DNA of 64,000 nt, from NCBI GenBank assembly GCA_032690845.1, contig CM064423.1, positions 28,418,044 through 28,482,043 on the forward strand. Reading direction: 5' to 3'. Source of the stretch: Eleusine coracana subsp. coracana (lineage: Eukaryota > Streptophyta > Magnoliopsida > Poales > Poaceae). Made by a program: the position numbers and the translations under genes. Position 1 is the first letter of the stretch. Every line of letters starts with the position of its first letter. The notes under the pieces are model-generated. The model saw only the letters and a program-made list of their open reading frames with translations, was not told the DNA's origin and made no database searches. Positions 1-10,846 of this stretch are shown here, piece by piece.

Positions 1-1
1 A

Positions 2-2762
2 CCAAACCGTGCTGCTTATAGGACCAACCCCGAGGAGACTAAGGAGATACAACGACAAGTCCAAGACCTTTTGGATCGTGGGTATGTTCGTCAATCACTT
101 AGTCCTTGTGCTGTTCCTGTACTTTTGGTTCCTAAGAAAGATGGTTCTTGGCGTATGTGTGTAGATTGTAGAGCCATTAATAACATTACTATTAGGTATC
201 GTCATCCTATTCCTAGGCTAGACGACATGCTTGATGAGTTATGTGGTGCTATAATTTTCACTAAAATTGATTTGCGTAGTGGCTACCATCAAATTAGAAT
301 GAAACTTGGAGATGAATGGAAAACAGCTTTCAAAACCAAATTCGGGTTGTATGAGTGGTTAGTAATGCCTTTTGGGTTGACTAATGCACCCAGTACTTTC
401 ATGCGTTTGATGAATGAGGTTTTAAGACCTTTTATTGGCAAATTTGTAGTTGTTTACTTTGATGATATCTTGATTTATAGCAAATCCATGGATCATCATA
501 TGATTCATTTGCGTGCTGTTTTTGATGCTTTGCGAGTTGCACGTTTATTTGGCAACCTTGAGAAGTGCACCTTTTGCACGGATCGAGTCTCTTTTCTTGG
601 CTATGTTGTGACTCCACAGAGAATTAAGGTGGATGAGGCGAAGATTGAAGCCATAAAGAGCTGGCCTGTACCAAAAACTATCACACAGGTGAGGAGTTTT
701 CTTGGTCTTGCAGGTTTCTACCGCCGCTTTGTCAAAGATTTCAGTACCATTGCTGCACCATTGCATGAGTTGACAAAGATGGGCGTTGACTTCTATTTTG
801 GTAAGGTACATCATGAGTCTTTTGATGCTTTGAAGAACAAACTTACACATGCACCATTGCTGCAATTACCCAATTTTGATAAGACTTTTGAGCTTGAATG
901 TGATGCTAGTGGTATAGCATTGGTGGTGTTTTGATGCAAGATGGTAAACCTGTTGCATACTTTAGTGAGAAAATTACTGGGCCTGTTTTGAATTATTCCA
1001 TATATGATAAGGAACTATATGCACTTGTACGTTCTTTAGAGACGTGGCGTCATTATTTGTTGCCCAAAGAATTTGTTATTCATTCTGATCATGAATCACT
1101 TAAGTATATTCGTTCTCAATACAATTTGAACCGTAGACATGCTAAATGGGTTGAGTTTATTGAGTCTTTTCCTTATATTATTAAACATAAGAAAGGGAAG
1201 GATAATGTGATTGCTGATGCTTTATCTAGGCGATATACTTTGTTGTCTCAACTTGATTGTAGAATTTTTGGACTTGAGGCAATTAAAGAACAATATGTTG
1301 CTGATGTTGATTTTAAAGATGTATTGCTACACTGTAAAGAATGTTGTGCTTGGAACAAATTTGTGTTGAATGATGGTTTCTTGTTTAGAGCTAACCGCCT
1401 ATGCATTCCAGTTGGTTCCGTTCGTCTTTTATTGTTGCAGGAGGCACATGGAGGTGGATTGATGGGTCATTTTGGTGCTAAGAAGACGGAGGATATTTTG
1501 GCCACACACTTCTTTTGGCCAAGGATGAGGAAAGATGTTGAGTGTTTTGTTGCTCGCTGCACTACATGTCAAAAAGCTAAGTCTCGATTGAATCCACATG
1601 GTTTATACATGCCACTTCCTGTTCCTTCTATTCCTTGGGCGGATATTTCTATGGACTTTATTTTAGGACTGCCTAGGACTAAGAGGGGAAGCGATAGCAT
1701 TTTTGTTGTTGTGGATCGTTTTTCCAAGATGGCACACTTTATACCATGTCATAAAACTGATGATGCTAGTTATATTGCTGATCTTTTTTTCAAAGAAATT
1801 GTACGTTTGCATGTATGCCTTCTACTATTGTTTCAGATCGTGATGCAAAATTCTTGAGTCATTTTTGGCGCACGCTTTGGAATAAGTTAGGTACAAAGGT
1901 GCTATTTTCTACAACTTATCATCCACAAACTGATGGACAAACTGAGGTTGTGAACCGCACTTTGGGTACTATGTTGCGAGCTATTTTGAAGAAAAATTTG
2001 AAGCAATGGGAAGAATGCTTACCTCATGTTGAGTTTGCTTATAATCGGGCAACACATTCTACTACCAAGGTAAGTCCATTCAAGGTAGTGTATGGTTTTG
2101 ATCCCCGTACTCCACTTGATATACTTCCTCTACCTATTAATGAGAGAGTTCATGTTGATGCTAAGGAGCGTGCTAAATTTATTTTGCAAATGCATGAGAC
2201 CACTAGACTTAGCATTGAAAAGATGAATGAAAAGTATAAAATTGCTGGTAGTAAGGGTAGAAAGGAAGTAAAGCTTGATGTAGAAGATTTAGTGTGGTTA
2301 CACTTAAGGAACGATAATGCATACAAACTTGAGTTGCCTCCCGAGTTTGGGGTTAGTCCTACTTTTAACATTTCAGATTTGAAACCATACTTGGGAGAAG
2401 AGGACTAGCTCGAGTCGAGGACGACTCCACTTCAAGAGGGGGAGGATGATGAGGACATCACTCCTATGGATACACACAACACTCCTCCAATTCTGGAGTT
2501 GCAAGGTCCAATGACTAGAGCTCGTGCACGACGACTAAATTTAGAGGTGAGCTCGTTCCTACGTTCTTCGCTATATGTTACATTTGAGAATGGTTTGCTA
2601 CCTAATGATTATTTTATGATTAGAAACCATGGAGAGGACCAGGAGATGATGAAAGAAGGAGTTGGGAACGTGGAGGACCAGCAAGGGCTTGGAAGCCAAA
2701 GTGAAGGCCCAATCAAAACCGACTTCGAGTCTGTTTCGGGGCCCAGGACCAGTCTGCACTAA
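2..2762 (+). pseudogene. CRM pol remnant: RT, RNase H, integrase, C-terminal tail running into the LTR
   Basis: The polyprotein would copy element RNA into DNA and integrate it. RT carries the [10 protein letters not shown] catalytic box (near 445-480) and the [13 protein letters not shown] motif. RNase H follows, with DASG and [11 protein letters not shown]. Integrase shows an HHCC-type zinc region (CTTCQKAK near 1565) and the later catalytic stretch ending [10 protein letters not shown]. Compared with the arm at 19191-22866, one base is missing near 915 (GGTATAGCAT against GGTATAGGCAT) and one near 1812 (GCATGTATG against GCATGGTATG), each shifting frame. A stop at 2406-2408 ends integrase after YLGEED. 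The same frame then continues through the purine tract into the LTR to 2762, as in CRM elements whose integrase tail overlaps the 3' LTR. It is not functional. Confidence 0.9.
2435..2446 (+). other. Polypurine tract of the CRM element
   Basis: AGAGGGGGAGGA lies immediately before the TGATGAGGAC start of the 3' LTR, the expected position of the plus-strand priming tract. Confidence 0.85.
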
Positions 2763-3369
2763 AACAGTCGTCCAGGACGCATACGGACTCGGATTTGGAC
2801 GTTCTACATATACACGGAAAGATAAGGAGAAGCCCTTTCCAATGCCGTGGGCCTCATATCAAAATTCATCCGGAGTCATCGGGAATCATCAAAACAATAG
2901 AGAGTCCAGAATCTGTGTCGGTGCTGCGTCGCCTATTTTTGGCCTTTGGGATTTGTATCTAGTTTAGCCCAATTAGGGGCGCGTCCAGAGGGTCTTGCAC
3001 GACCATAGGGTCTTTATATACAGCCGCCGCCACACCATTAGGGTTCGGGTTTTGCTTAGATCAATTCTGTTTATAAACAGTGTCGCCGTTCATCGGTTTG
3101 TGAGACCCCAACTTTGAGAGTTTAATCATACATCTGCAATTGTGTTGCATTCTTCGTTGTTCTTGCTTGTGTTCTTGATTCGCAGGCAGGGATTAGCCTT
3201 CTCGGCGAGGTCAATCGTCTTTGGATGGTTGATAACTAGAGGAGACGTCGTGCTGCGATTGCGGGGTTTAGAACGTGCTGTTCTAAAGCCGGATCGATTT
3301 ATGTGTCGCCTCCGACCGAATCAACTTACCAAGAGCATTTTGGAAGATCGGGAACCCTTGTTTACATCA
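2447..3369 (+). repeat. CRM 3' LTR (923 bp)
   Basis: It begins TGATGAGGACATCA and ends TTTACATCA, and is homologous to 16318-17241, 28463-29382 and 35792-36715. A TATA-like string (CTTTATATACAG) lies near 3010. An open frame at 2466-2762 encodes an MTRARARRLN-containing segment also found in the other copies; it is the C-terminal integrase tail rather than a separate gene. Confidence 0.9.
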
Positions 3370-4664
3370 GCGTCGCTCCACCCTGACTGGTACTGCTGAG
3401 GCTCCTGGCGTGACCCCCAGAAGCCCCACTCACCGCCGGCTGCTGTAGATGTGACCGGGTGTCGAACCCGCCCACGGCGGTCCTTGAGAACTCGGCCCTT
3501 CTCCAGGAGACCTTCCTCAAGCCAATTTCCTCCCTCCAGCTTGCGAGGGAGAAAAACTCCTAGCTCCGCACACAGGAGCTTTACGCTGGTGCCGCCGACA
3601 TGGAAGCCGGCGCGAACACTTCCCGTGAAAATATTGCCACGAGTCATGTTCTCGCCGATCTCCGTCACACACTCCCACTTGACATTGCGCCCTCCCGGTC
3701 CGTCGCCGTCACAGACGAGGGCTGCTAGGCGTTGAAGATAGGCCCCGAAGGCCAACTTCTTGCTTGCCTTGCCCCTCTTGTCGAGCCAACCCCGCACCAT
3801 CACCGTCATGGCATTGCAATGAGACGGACTCACGATGGTGTTGAAGAGCCACCACAAGTCCGCATCGGTGATGTTGCTGGAGTCGACCTTGTTGCCTATA
3901 CGCTCCGCCAACCACCGATGGAAGACTTGAATGGTCGGGTTGCGGATGTTGCCGCGCTTCATTTCTTCTACGAACGAGAGCCGCCTCCAAAAGGAGATCA
4001 ACTCCCCACGTCCCAAGATGCCGGTGACGTCAGCGTTGACGTCGAAGCCGAAGGCTTGAGTCGCCACCTCCATGGTCACTATGTAGCTGACGTCGCGGAC
4101 GTGGAAGTTGACGGCCTCGTTGCCGTAGTTATTGGTGCCGATCCTCATCGTAGATGCAACCTCGGTGACGACGTCGTGGTTGTAGTCCATGCGGAGGAGG
4201 TGGAAATCCACCCAGTCAAGGTTGTATAGCATCCTCCTTAAGTCCTCCCACATGACAATCGAGGTGAGGAAGGTCTCGTCCATGTCGAAGTTGGGGACGA
4301 ACCTTCCTCTCACCGCGAGGTAGTGCCACTGTTCCTCCGTGCTCAGGAGGGTGAAGACCTCCTCCACCGTGCGCGGCATGAATGCCGGCGGTGGTGGTGA
4401 TGTGGGAACCCCATGGCTTGCCGCCATTTGGCTCCTCGTAGCACGCCCTGTTGGAGGGGACGCGCCAGAGACAGAGTGGGGGGCGCGGATCCCGTATGTT
4501 GCCGCCGCCGAGCCGGTGGATGCACCACCCACCGACATGTCATCGCGAGCGTTGGAGCTACCCCTCGCTGAGGAGTCACCGCTCGATTCGCTGCTGCCGC
4601 CGGAACTACTTCCCCGGCGCAGCCTCTTGCCCAACCTGCCGACGGTGGAGCGGAGACGATCCAT
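3370..4664 (-). CDS. ATHILA ORF-1-like accessory protein, C-terminus cut by CRM insertion
   Basis: An open frame of about 430 codons starts at ATG 4664 and has no native stop before the CRM junction. The N-terminal 100 residues are basic and Ser/Gly-rich (RRGSSSGGSSESSGDSS), followed by a Pro-rich stretch. From residue about 105 there is a compact domain with EEQWHYLAVRGRFVPNF, FWRRLSFVEEMKRGNIRNP and FHRWLAERIGNKV. The last part resembles the conserved region of Arabidopsis ATHILA ORF-1 proteins, of unknown function, usually placed after pol. I see no signal peptide or membrane segment, so an envelope role is not supported. A TATA box about 90 bp upstream suggests separate transcription. The homologue is 12762-14009. 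Family assignment is from memory; function is unknown. Confidence 0.6.
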
Positions 4665-4753
4665 CTGCGAAAATTGCGGAACGTGTGCGAGTGGGTAGTG
4701 GGGAAGGTGGAGATATTATCGGGATGGTGTGCCAAACTGGGGGGCTCCTGGCC

Positions 4754-4767
4754 TCCCTTTTATAGTG
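4754..4767 (-). promoter_or_regulatory. TATA box upstream of the Athila accessory ORF
   Basis: On the minus strand this reads CACTATAAAAGGGA, a strong plant TATA element about 90 bp before the ATG at 4664. It is conserved at 14100-14114 before the homologous ORF of copy 2. It implies an internal promoter for the ORF, distinct from the LTR promoter. Confidence 0.6.
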
Positions 4768-4820
4768 TGGGAAACATCCAGGAGAAGGAACCGCCGTAAA
4801 ATTTCAAAATTTGAGAGCGC

Positions 4821-4908
4821 GCCGATCGGCACCGGTACCTGCGCCGATCGGCACTGGTACCTGCGCCGATCGGCACTGGTACCTGCGCCGATTGGCACAA
4901 TTCAAATT
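4821..4908. repeat. 22-bp tandem repeat carrying the CCGATCGG palindrome (4 units)
   Basis: GCCGATCGGC begins at 4821, 4843 and 4865 and, as GCCGATTGGC, at 4887, a strict 22-bp period. Each unit ends in a GGTACCTGC-like spacer. The array lies just upstream of the accessory ORF promoter. Copy 2 has only two degenerate units at the matching place (14165-14200), so the array has expanded or contracted. Confidence 0.85.
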
Positions 4909-6041
4909 TTCAATGCTCTGACCACTCTGATGCTTGATTCCCATCCATTATGTCGCTTCCTGGCACATCATGTTGGTTGGTAGGGAAACAGCACGGAATC
5001 CTGATGTCTTGTTGGCGGCGCCAATCGGCACGGGCCCGCGCCGATCGGCGCGCCGTCTCTTTTTCAGCTTTCAGTCAATTCCGTGTCTCCTCTGCACTAC
5101 ACACCTGCATAATAATCATACCTGTCCTCAAAATCAATGTCTGTCGCCTTTGTCGCCCATTTGGGAACCACATGGGTACCTGCGCCGATCGGCGCAGTAG
5201 GGCGCCGAACGGTGCAAGTCCCTTGCACCTCTACTTTAGGTCCGGCGCTGATTCTGATGCCTCGTGTTCATCCCTTTCAACTAATTTGCACTTCTCCAAT
5301 CTTCCTGTAGTACTAGCATATGTATCGGGGCTCATCTGGTGACCGTGCCGATCAGCGCGACGTCCGTTTTTGCTTCTGGCCCCTCGCTTCTTCGCTAGAT
5401 GTTATTCTTCATCCTTGAAAATAGCTCCGTTTCCGAAAATTATTGTGCTGGTTTAGCACTCCTTTAATTTTGGGCGTCGTCGGCCTTCTGTCCTGACTTG
5501 GGCAATACCGCGCCGATCGGCGCAGAGGTGCGCCGATCAGCGCAGGCTCTGTTCCTTCCTGTTTTTAGTCTTTTTTTATATATTCCTGCATTGTTAGTCT
5601 ATAATATGTATATACACAGTTTTGCACGAATAAACAGACAACGCAAGAGCACACAAGAATTAAGCACACACTTTTCTATTTTTTTTTATTCGGGAGATTG
5701 ATTTTATCACAACCAAGCAAATTTAAAAGGCACCGGGTTGCCCTCCCGGCCAGCACTAATTAACTAAATGAAATGGGTTGCCCTCCCATAAGCACTAAAT
5801 AACTTCTAAATCCCCTGATCATTGGGTTGCCTCCCAAGAGCGCTCTAGTTATTTTGAGGTCAAAGAGCTTGACCTCCCCGCAAACAATCAATCCTTAGTG
5901 TCGCGGTGCGGGATGTGAGGCCGCGACACTACAAGGTTCTCTTATCTCCATGGTTCATATAGCTTGGATGACCTATCCATACATCCCCTCTAATTACTTT
6001 CGATGCCACGATGCCACGGCGTCTTGTATCTCTTCACTTCA
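4909..6041 (-). other. Non-coding Athila internal segment between protease and accessory ORF
   Basis: I find no credible coding here. Several full or partial TGCGCCGATCGGCGCA palindromes occur (about 5038-5051, 5181-5196, 5510-5524). Three degenerate repeats of a GGGTTGCCCTCCC motif followed by AGCACT or AGCGCT lie at about 5727-5850. In copy 2, the stretch matching about 5193-5950 is deleted. Confidence 0.6.
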
Positions 6042-8298
6042 TCAATAGCACGGCACTTCTCCCTTTGGGCGAAACTTGAAAGAGTAGGGAGTCCCACTTA
6101 TATCAAAGCTTATCTCACCACTCCCAACATCAATACTTGCCTTTGTTGTACTCAAGAAGGGTTTGCCTAAGATCAATAGGGTCCTCATCCTCTTATCCAT
6201 GTCAAGCACAACAAAATCAACAGGGACGATATGATCTCCAATTTGAACAGGCACATCCTCAGCAATTCCATCAGGGAAGCGTACCGATTGATCGGCTAAC
6301 TCCAAACACATACACGTAGGCTCTAATTCAGGCAAATTGAGATTTGTCAATATATGACGGGGCATAACACTTACGCTTGCTCCAAGATCGCACAAACACC
6401 TATCAAATGTCCTTGTTCCAATCACGCATTTGATGGTTGGTGATCCAGGGTCAGGTTTCTTCTCCAGTGCAACATCATTGATTGCCGCCGTTAGTTCCTT
6501 AGTGACCTTTACAACCTCCTCAGAAACTAGAGACTTCTTGTTTTACATCATGTCTTTAATGTATTTGGAATAGGTGGGAACTTGGATAGCATCAAAAAAA
6601 GGGACATTGATGTAAAGCTTCTTCATAATATCGACGAACCTTGCAAATTGCTCGTCGTTTGGTCTTTGTCAGTAGCTGAGTATCCAGAAACGTGGCAGGG
6701 CCATGCTCTTCTGTCTCCACGCCCATTTTCAGACCAGAGAGGTCATCATCCTCCTTGCGCCGATCAGTACTTTCAGGGAGCCGATCGGCGCCGACAGGGT
6801 CGTCGCGCTGATCGACGCCAGGTGTGCGCCGATCGGCGCAGGGCCTCTTTGCTCCCGCAGAGTGCTCTAGATCTTCTGTTTGTTTTCCTGATCGTGTAGC
6901 TATTGCCTTCAACTGCTCTGCAGACATCGTATTGCCAGGAATACCCCCCTTGTTGTCTTGAATGGCTCGCGATAGCTGTCCCATCTGTTGCTCCATAATC
7001 TTGGTATGCTTCAAAATCCGCTTCTTGGAGCTCCCAATTTCTATCACCTTGTCATTAATTCTCTCAAGGACACGATCAATCTCCTTCAATTTAGCTTGAT
7101 TCTCCTTGTTGATCTTCTCTTGAGCTTGGAAGAACTCATGACATTGGAGACGAAGTGGGATAGAATTTTGCATGGATGAACTAGGAGAGAAAGAACTCCT
7201 TTGCTGCTGATATTGGAGGTTCCATCCACTATTCTTCATATATTCTAACATCTTCATCTCTTCAGGACAATCTTTCTGCACATGACCAAATTCTCTACAC
7301 TCACTACATGTGGAGCGTCATTCCGCCAGCTTGAGTGTCTCTTCCTTAGGGATATGAAGATTATTGTCTAACCTCCTTTGAATAGCATCGAGGTGATCTA
7401 TAATCAAGTCTTCGTGAGTCTACTCAATCACACTCTTCGCTACTCCTTTTGAAGGTTGCAAATTCCTTGAGCTTCTCTCACCATCCCATGATTGATTTTC
7501 AACTAGCATCTTGATCAAATACTTAGCTTCGACGGGGGTTTTTGACATGAATGATCCTGCAGCTGAGGCGTCCAAATGTTGACGTGATAAAAGATTCAAT
7601 CCTATGTAGAACTTCTCAACAACTTCTCCAACCATCAGACCATGATGAGGGCATGCATCCATATATTCATTGTATCTTTTCCATGCTTCTCCAATGCTCT
7701 TATCAATATTCTGCTTAAATCTAAGAATCTTATTTTTTCAGAGCTTGAGTCTTACCAGGAGGGAAGTATTTGACCAAGAATTCAGCTGCTAACATGTTCC
7801 ACACCGTTTTTACTGTGTTTTCCAATCCATTATACCATTGCTTGGGGCGTCCGACTAGAGAGAAGGGGAACAACCACACACGTGCTTGATCTCCTGTCAA
7901 TCCCGCTGTCTTGAATGTACTGCAAACCTCAAGGAAGTGTTGCAAGTGATGATTGAGATCTTCTGAACCTGTGAACGGTTGTTGCGCCACTATTCCAACA
8001 TATCTCTCCATTTGATACGGAAGTTGATCTTGAGCTTCTTGGAAATCTGTCTTGACAATACTAGTCAATTGTGGCTTGAGACGATTAACCATAGGTACCT
8101 CTGCCATCTCCTCTTCTTCTTGCTCTTGAACTGAGTCTTCTGTGAATATACTCGAGGTGTTGCGCGGACTGCTTCTAAATCTCCAAGTGACTTGCTTCTC
8201 TTCTCTGTTGTTCTCTTCTTGTGAAAGAGTCTTTCTGGATCATCGGCGTAATTAGAGGGTTTGTTTGACTTAGGACAGTCCATACCTGTTAGTTTCAC
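6042..8298 (-). pseudogene. Athila-type gag-protease, frameshifted
   Basis: Gag packages element RNA; the protease would process it. The N-terminus reads from 8298. The capsid-like part (8107-7730) contains WLFPFSLVGRPKQWY, the hallmark gag motif of this group. A CSECREFGHVQKDC zinc knuckle lies near 7275-7315, then an MEQQMGQLSRAI segment, then a linker rich in ADRR/GADR peptides encoded by copies of the CGATCGG motif (6765-6845). The retropepsin domain (6425-6042) has the DLGASVSVMP active-site box and ILGKPFL flap-side motif. Breaks: the first ORF is out of frame with the next near 8100, frame is lost near 7735 and 7300, and a nonsense codon lies near 6543 where copy 2 has CAA. It stops after protease with no RT. 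Confidence 0.8.
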
Positions 8299-8384
8299 TT
8301 AACAGAATATATGTACTAGAGAGACAAGTAAAGCACAATGACTAAACACTAATACATCAAACAATGTTTCAAAACCTGCTATGG

Positions 8385-8403
8385 TCCCCGGGCAACGGCG
8401 CCA
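8385..8403 (-). other. Primer-binding site, tRNA-Asp type
   Basis: The minus strand reads TGGCGCCGTTGCCCGGGGA, complementary to the 3' end of plant tRNA-Asp apart from one extra base. It lies 12 bp inside the LTR end at 8416. tRNA-Asp priming is typical of Athila elements. Confidence 0.8.
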
Positions 8404-8415
8404 AAAAATAGAGCT

Positions 8416-10827
8416 TGTTGGTCGTATCTATGCACCCACTTACATACCGCAAGAGGACGGTGTAAGATTGTAGCACTTTTTCCCTTGAATTGAGTATTCC
8501 AAGGTTTTTTGAGTCCACTGGGACCATAGGGATTTATTAAACAAAGTTAACAGTAAAAGATCTAGTCAAGGCTACTGTCAAAGTCAGGTTGCATGAGGGG
8601 GAGACTGGCCAGCGCAAAGGTGCGCCAGGCAGTAAATCAGTCATTGCGCCAATCGGCGCAGAAGTCGAGTCGATCGACACACTGGTGAAACTAAGTCAAA
8701 GTGAGCAAGATCTAGTAAATCTGTGGTTGCTCCGATCGGCGTAGGAATTGAGCCGATCGGCACACTGGTGAATCTAAGCCAAAGTTGTTGCCCCGATCGG
8801 CGCAGGAGTTGAGGCGATCGGCACACCAGTGAATCTAAGCCAAAGTGCGCCAGATCTTGTAAACCTATGCTGTTAAGTGAGTAGCCAGATATCTACTAGT
8901 GAGATCGTAACCAGAAAGTCTAATTGAATAGCATCAATATGGGTAATTACATGGATCAATGAAAACCTATAATGAGTAAGACCACCGTGCTTTCCGAGCG
9001 GCTCCCGATTTATCGCTGCAGAGAGGAAATCCTTAATCGCGCGAGTATCTTACCCTACTCAACTATCCAATAGTGCTGCGCAGGCTTAGTGCTGTCACCG
9101 CTAAACCACACTACTAGCATCATCAAGCAACCATAATCAATACAATGTCCAAATACTATCCTAATCACCATGATTAAGATAATATCTACTTACTTAGCCT
9201 AGAACTAAGCAATTGGAATAAGCACATGCATGATTATGCAATCAAGATAGACAAATCACCAAAACCATCATCAACATATTCAATCATCCTTGAGATACAT
9301 AGAGTAAGATTCATCCCCGTCGAGATGGCCTACCTTGACGGATCAACTCTTAACTCCAATGGTTCTTGAAACTCAACTAGAGATCTATTCTTACGGGGCA
9401 AGCCCCGGTTGCTCTAACTCACGGATCTGGTGTCCCTCTGTCGCCTCCTCTCTCTGCGGTGAGGGTTTACAAGTATTTATAGGGGTTCTACTCGTAAAGG
9501 ACTCAGTTTCTAGCAAATAAGGCGGTTGCGCTGATCGGCACGCTTGTGAAACTGAGTCAAAGTGCGCGAGATCTATGAAATCTAGGGTTGTGCCGATCGG
9601 CGTTGGAATTGAGCCGATCAGCACACTGGTGGATCTAAGCTGAAGTTGTTGCGCCGATCGGCGCAGGGGTTGAGCCGATCGGCACACAGTGAGTCTAAGC
9701 CAAAGTAGACCAGATCTTGTAAACCTATGCTGGTAAGTGAGTAGCCAGATATCTACTAGTGAGATCGTAACCAGATAGTCTAATTGAATAGCATCATAAT
9801 GGGTAATTACATAGATCAATGAAAATCTATAATGAGTAAGACCACCCTGCTTTCCGAGCGGCTCCTGATTTATCGCTGCCGGGAGGAAACCCTTAATCGC
9901 GCGAGTATCTTACCCTACTCAACTATCCAATAGTGCTGCGCAGGCTTAGTGTTGTCACCGCTAAACGACACTACTGGCATCATCAAGCAACCATAACCAA
10001 TACAATGTCCGAATACTATCCTAATCACCACGATTACGATAATATCTACTACTGAGCCTAGAACTAAGCAATTGGAATAAGCGCATGCATGACTATAGAA
10101 TCAAGATAGACAAATCACCAAAACCATCATTAACATATTCAATCATCCTTGAGATACATAGAGTAAGATTCATCCTCGTCGAGATGGCCTACCTTGACGG
10201 ATCAACTCTTAACTCCGATGGTTCTTGAAACTCAAGTAGAGATCAATTCTAATGGGGCAAGCCCCGGTGGCTCTAACTCATGAATCTGGTGTCCCTCCGT
10301 TGCCTCCTCCTCTGCAGTGAGGGATGACAAGTATTTATAGGGGTTCTACTCGTAAAGGACTCGATTTCTAGCAAATAAGGGGGATGCGCCGATCGGCGTA
10401 GGATTGCGCCGATCGGCGCAAGCTTTGTCTTCTCTGATTTCTTCCCCGAGTCGGTTCCTCTGTCTTCCACAGCTGCCATGTGGGCCTTTTCCTTTGAGAT
10501 AAAGTGTCTTGCGCAAATAAACTTCCATAAACATGTGGAATGGGCCTCGATCACTTCTGTGGGCAAAAACACCCTTGCGCCGGTCGGCTCATGGGCTGCG
10601 CCGATCGGCGCACTGGGCTTCTTCAGTGCTTTTCGTCAGTTCTGGACTCCTGTCCTCTCCATCATCGCATTAATCACCAATTTTACCTGTTTCTGCAATA
10701 AAGCTCCAAAATAACGCATATACAAATATATAGGCAATGTCACAGGTAAATGGCCTAAATTAGTATCAATTATGCTCTAATTGGGGTAATATTCACATAT
10801 AAAAGGGGCACTTGGGAAGTGCCAACA
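8416..10827 (-). repeat. Athila-like LTR shared by two internal regions (2412 bp)
   Basis: The ends on the plus strand are TGTTGG (8416) and CCAACA (10827). A PBS lies on its left side and a polypurine tract on its right, so it acts as 5' LTR for copy 1 and 3' LTR for copy 2. Two TATA-like sites on the minus strand (CCTATAAATAC, near 9475 and 10335) come from an internal duplication. It carries at least ten CGATCGG motif copies. The outer part is homologous to 29383-30457. Confidence 0.8.
8640..10390. repeat. Direct tandem duplication (about 860 bp) inside the Athila LTR
   Basis: GTAGCCAGATATCTACTAG occurs at 8881 and again at 9741, an 860-bp offset. The following text (pause-like AGTAAGACCACC, TTTATCGCTGC, TACCTTGACGGATCAACTC) repeats in order in both units. 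Unit 1 spans about 8640-9530 and unit 2 about 9530-10390. The copies differ at scattered sites and by small indels, so the duplication is not recent. Confidence 0.85.
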
Positions 10828-10846
10828 GTTCCCCCACACTTAAACC
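10828..10846 (-). other. Polypurine tract of Athila copy 2
   Basis: The minus strand reads GGTTTAAGTGTGGGGGAAC directly before the TGTTGGCAC start of the LTR, preceded by the GGACGAGCAAAGG string also seen before the tracts at 41828, 51123 and 58138. Confidence 0.8.

Larger units (their letters stand above)
1..3369 (+). mobile_element. CRM-clade Ty3/gypsy retrotransposon, 5' end outside window
   Basis: This is the 3' portion of a plus-strand gypsy element: RT, RNase H, integrase, purine tract and a complete 3' LTR. The RT and integrase wording matches the plant CRM (centromeric retrotransposon) clade. The sequence is very close to the internal part of 16318-22866. It is inserted in the Athila ORF that resumes at 3370: the uninterrupted homologue near 12713 reads through the same GCGTCGCTC string, so GCGTC at 3370-3374 should be the 3' target-site duplication. 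The 5' partner lies outside the window, so I cannot confirm the duplication. Confidence 0.88.
3370..10827 (-). mobile_element. Athila-like element, copy 1 (non-autonomous; LTR, gag-PR, accessory ORF)
   Basis: Read on the minus strand: LTR 10827-8416, tRNA-Asp PBS 8403-8385, gag-protease 8298-6042, non-coding 6041-4768, TATA box, then an ORF from 4664 that is cut at 3370 by the CRM insertion. No RT, RNase H or integrase coding is present between protease and the ORF. Gag and protease type, tRNA-Asp priming and the ORF resemble plant Athila elements. Copy 2 (10828-30457) has the same gene order, so the missing pol is probably a family trait, though duplication of one defective copy would also explain it. 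Confidence 0.75.

Noticed and set aside
3732..4229. Plus-strand ORF opposite the accessory protein (also 13077-13574)
   Set aside because: It is the mirror frame of the GC-rich minus-strand ORF; conservation in both copies follows from the sense ORF.
3321..4664. 447-codon ORF as a possible host gene
   Set aside because: It lies inside an LTR element, has a homologue at the same place in the tandem copy, and its last codons are CRM LTR sequence.
8385..8403. tRNA-Asp gene fragment
   Set aside because: Only the 3' 18-19 bases are matched and they sit at the LTR boundary, so it is a PBS. The same applies at 17244, 28448, 38662, 45205 and 54175.
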